DNA of 64,000 bases from Paenibacillus tyrphae (GTDB lineage Bacteria; Bacillota; Bacilli; Paenibacillales; NBRC-103111): contig NZ_JAMZAW010000020.1 in assembly GCF_024158745.1 (NCBI RefSeq), positions 62,001 to 126,000 on the forward strand, in the 5' to 3' direction. The first letter of the stretch is position 1, and each line of letters begins with the position of its first letter. The notes beneath the pieces were generated by a model. That model had not been told where the DNA came from, made no database searches, and saw only the letters and a list, made by a program, of their open reading frames with translations. Below are positions 62,125-64,000 of the stretch, piece after piece. The position numbers were made by a program, and so were the translations under genes.

Positions 62125-64000
62125 TCAATTCGGGATCAGGGCGCTGCTGATTTTCAGAAGGGCTTCTTCGAGGGTGATCTCTTCGTCCACCATCTCGTCC
62201 AGAATCTGCTCATAGAACCCTTCGTCAAAATTCGGCCCCTCCACCGCCCAGCATCTCTCCCGGGCAAACGGATAGGTCGGTAGCGAGAGGCGGCGCGGTC
62301 TCTCCGTGCCATACAAAGAACCGTACTCCACACGCAGGCCCTTGACCCAGAGGTCGGCCAGCTTGGCAAGCTGGCCGCTCTCCCACCATTTCGTCACGAG
62401 CTCCTGCAGATCTTGATCCGCCGCGAACGACAGCGAGCTGTCCGTCGCGCCTTTGACCTGACCGCGGAAGACCGCGCCAAGCGCCGGACGGCCTTGCAGA
62501 TAGGCGGACAGCTTCTGCTGCAGGTCCTGTGCGGAGGTTGCCACCACGGCGAGCCGCTCTTCCATCACTTCGCGCCCCACCTGCAAGGTATAGGCCGCAT
62601 CAGCGAGCGTGTCATCCGTCACGACCTGTCTGTCGATCGCCGCCTGCAGGCGCAGCACCTGCTCGTGCAGACGCTGCTCGTCTTTGGCGGACAGCACGAG
62701 CAGAGCCGGACGGTTCTGCGCGATACGGGCAGCCGCTCGCGGTGCTACCTCCGGCACATGCTCCTCGATCACAAGATGCGCATTGGAACCTCCCGCTCCG
62801 AACGAGGAGATGCCAGCGATGCGCGGAACCTCGCGAAGCTCGCCGTCCACCTCCAGCAGCGGGCGCTTCCACTCCGCCAGTTCCCGCTGCACGACGAACG
62901 GCGTCCGACCAAAGTCGATGTTCGGGTTCAGCACGTCTGCGTGCAGAGACGGCACCAGTTGGCGATGCTTCATCTGCAGCAGCACTTTGGTCAGGCCCGC
63001 GATGCCAGCCGCACTCTCGCAGTGGCCGATGTTCGATTTGACTGATCCGATCGCGCAGAATTGCGTGTCTGCCGTGTCTTCTTGGAAGACTCTCATCAAT
63101 CCGGCGATCTCGATCGGGTCGCCGAGCGCCGTTCCCGTGCCGTGCGCTTCCAAGTAAGAGAGGGAGCGCGGGTGAATGCCGGCCTTTTTGAACGCGCGTC
63201 CGATCACGCGAGCTTGCAGATTCGGATTCGGGACGGAGTAGCCGTTGGTCTTGCCGCCGTGATTGACCGCCGTCCCCTTGATCACGCCGTAGATCTGGTC
63301 GCCGTCCTCCAACGCCTTGGCGAGCGGTTTGAGCAGCACAGCGCCGACGCCTTCACCCGGCACGTACCCGTCGCCCCCTTCACCAAAGCTCTCACAGCGC
63401 CCTTTGCTCGACGCGAACTTGCCTTGGCCGAGCATCAGGTACTTGTTCGGATGCAAGGACAGGTTGACCCCGCCGGCCACGGCCAGCTCGCAGTCGCCTT
63501 GCTCCAGACTCTGGCAGGCCAGATGAATCGCCGTGAGCGACGAGGAACACATCGTATCGACCGCAAGGCTCGGGCCGTGCAAGTTGAAGAAATAGGACAC
63601 GCGGTTGGCGATCGACGACGGGTTGCCCGACAAGGCCATCGGACGGCCCCGCAGCGTCTCCTCCGCTCCGTAGAGCTGATACTCCGAGTACATCACCCCG
63701 ACGTAGACCCCGACATTGCGCTCCTCGCCCGATTCCCCGCCTGACACGAGCGTGTCGCGGGTGTAGCCCGCATCTTCCATCGCCTCATACACGGACTGCA
63801 GGAACAGGCGCTCTTGCGGGTCCATGATCTCAGCTTCCCGAGGTGCGATGTTGAAGAACAGCGGGTCGAACTTGTCGACATCGCGCACGAACCCGCCCCA
63901 CTTGCTGTACGTCTTGCCACGCTTGCTGCGATCCGGGTCATAATACGGGCTGTGATCCCAGCGCTCCTTTGGAATCTCGGTGATCGAGTCCCGACCCTCG
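62125..64000 (-). CDS. Trans-AT polyketide synthase, 3' part (runs off the window)
   Basis: The frame is open to the window edge (SITEIPKERWDHSPYYDPD at the edge), so the apparent GTG start at 63888 is not real. Visible parts: most of a KS (GVYVGVMYSEYQLYG, active Cys in VDTMCSSSL, EAHGTGTALGDP, KSNIGHCESAAG), the KS-to-AT-docking linker ending SLPTYPFARERCW, and a short C-terminal helical docking segment (FYEQILDEMVDEEITLEEALLKI). The KS sits alone at the end, so its KR and ACP are supplied by the start of the next protein. The KS is very like KS domains at 33.97-35.29 kb and 55.46-56.80 kb. Further PKS genes and the acyltransferase are expected beyond the window. Confidence 0.93.
   Translation of the reverse strand, partial: EGRDSITEIPKERWDHSPYYDPDRSKRGKTYSKWGGFVRDVDKFDPLFFNIAPREAEIMDPQERLFLQSVYEAMEDAGYTRDTLVSGGESGEERNVGVYVGVMYSEYQLYGAEETLRGRPMALSGNPSSIANRVSYFFNLHGPSLAVDTMCSSSLTAIHLACQSLEQGDCELAVAGGVNLSLHPNKYLMLGQGKFASSKGRCESFGEGGDGYVPGEGVGAVLLKPLAKALEDGDQIYGVIKGTAVNHGGKTNGYSVPNPNLQARVIGRAFKKAGIHPRSLSYLEAHGTGTALGDPIEIAGLMRVFQEDTADTQFCAIGSVKSNIGHCESAAGIAGLTKVLLQMKHRQLVPSLHADVLNPNIDFGRTPFVVQRELAEWKRPLLEVDGELREVPRIAGISSFGAGGSNAHLVIEEHVPEVAPRAAARIAQNRPALLVLSAKDEQRLHEQVLRLQAAIDRQVVTDDTLADAAYTLQVGREVMEERLAVVATSAQDLQQKLSAYLQGRPALGAVFRGQVKGATDSSLSFAADQDLQELVTKWWESGQLAKLADLWVKGLRVEYGSLYGTERPRRLSLPTYPFARERCWAVEGPNFDEGFYEQILDEMVDEEITLEEALLKISSALIPN

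Noticed and set aside
63888..63890. GTG as start of the last PKS gene
   Set aside because: The same frame continues to the window edge with typical KS sequence, so this codon is an internal Val.
1..64000. CRISPR array, rRNA or tRNA genes
   Set aside because: No regularly spaced repeats, rRNA segments or tRNA cloverleaf-type sequence were seen on either strand.

Overview
The window reads as the chromosome of a low-to-mid GC, spore-former-type Bacillota, most like Paenibacillaceae or Alicyclobacillaceae. The reasons are strong AGGAGG-type ribosome binding sites, ATG/GTG/TTG starts, B. subtilis-like gene families (Bkd, Yng and Pks paralogues), and a cholesterol-dependent cytolysin of the kind found in Gram-positive bacteria. 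By eye the window has two compositional halves: a moderate-GC left part (about 1-18.5 kb) and a clearly GC-richer right part (about 20.16-64 kb). They meet at an AT-rich, decayed mobile element.

Left part. At 1-2.8 kb are an AraC-type regulator and a SnoaL-like protein, each broken by an apparent one-base deletion, then an intact TrmB-type regulator and a DinB-family protein. At 3.08-12.49 kb is one nine-gene operon on the + strand: branched-chain 2-oxoacid dehydrogenase E1-alpha, E1-beta and E2, acyl-CoA dehydrogenase, biotin carboxylase, a 70-residue biotin carrier, HMG-CoA lyase, enoyl-CoA hydratase and carboxyltransferase. Together they can take 2-oxoisocaproate (from leucine) to acetoacetate plus acetyl-CoA. 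Only E3 and the transaminase are missing. A palindrome-covered promoter precedes the operon and a hairpin terminator ends it; a LysR regulator follows. At 13.66-15.17 kb lies a secreted cholesterol-dependent cytolysin with a variant undecapeptide, then a sulfite-oxidase-type molybdopterin enzyme and a flavin amine oxidase.

Junction. At 18.0-20.33 kb there is a degraded unrecognised reading frame, the left end and truncated tnsB/tnsC genes of a Tn7-like transposon (tnsC carries an in-frame stop and is fused to what looks like the tail of a tyrosine recombinase), and the 3' stub of a short-chain dehydrogenase gene. This looks like a rearrangement breakpoint.

Right part. fabZ on the + strand converges on a trans-AT polyketide synthase cluster that fills the - strand to the window edge and continues beyond it. 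In the direction of transcription: the end of a PKS protein (KS plus docking segment); a 5444-residue PKS (KR-ACP-KS-DH-ACP-KS-DH-KR-ACP-KS-KR-ACP(inactive)-ACP-KS-ACP-ACP-ACP); a complete beta-branching cassette (free ACP, decarboxylating KS, HMG synthase, two enoyl-CoA hydratase-fold enzymes); a 4145-residue PKS (ER-KS-DH-KR-ACP-KS-KR-ACP-KS-MT); and a 2600-residue PKS (ACP-KS-DH(degenerate)-KR-ACP-KS-ACP-TE). No acyltransferase domain occurs in any module, so malonyl loading must come from an AT outside the window. The three tandem ACPs carry the Trp flag of beta-branching carriers and sit just before the cassette genes and just upstream of a protein that opens with an enoyl reductase. This suggests that a beta-methyl branch is installed there and then possibly reduced. 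An intrinsic-terminator hairpin lies in the leader of the 5444-residue gene, which hints at processive antitermination. No rRNA, tRNA or CRISPR array was seen.
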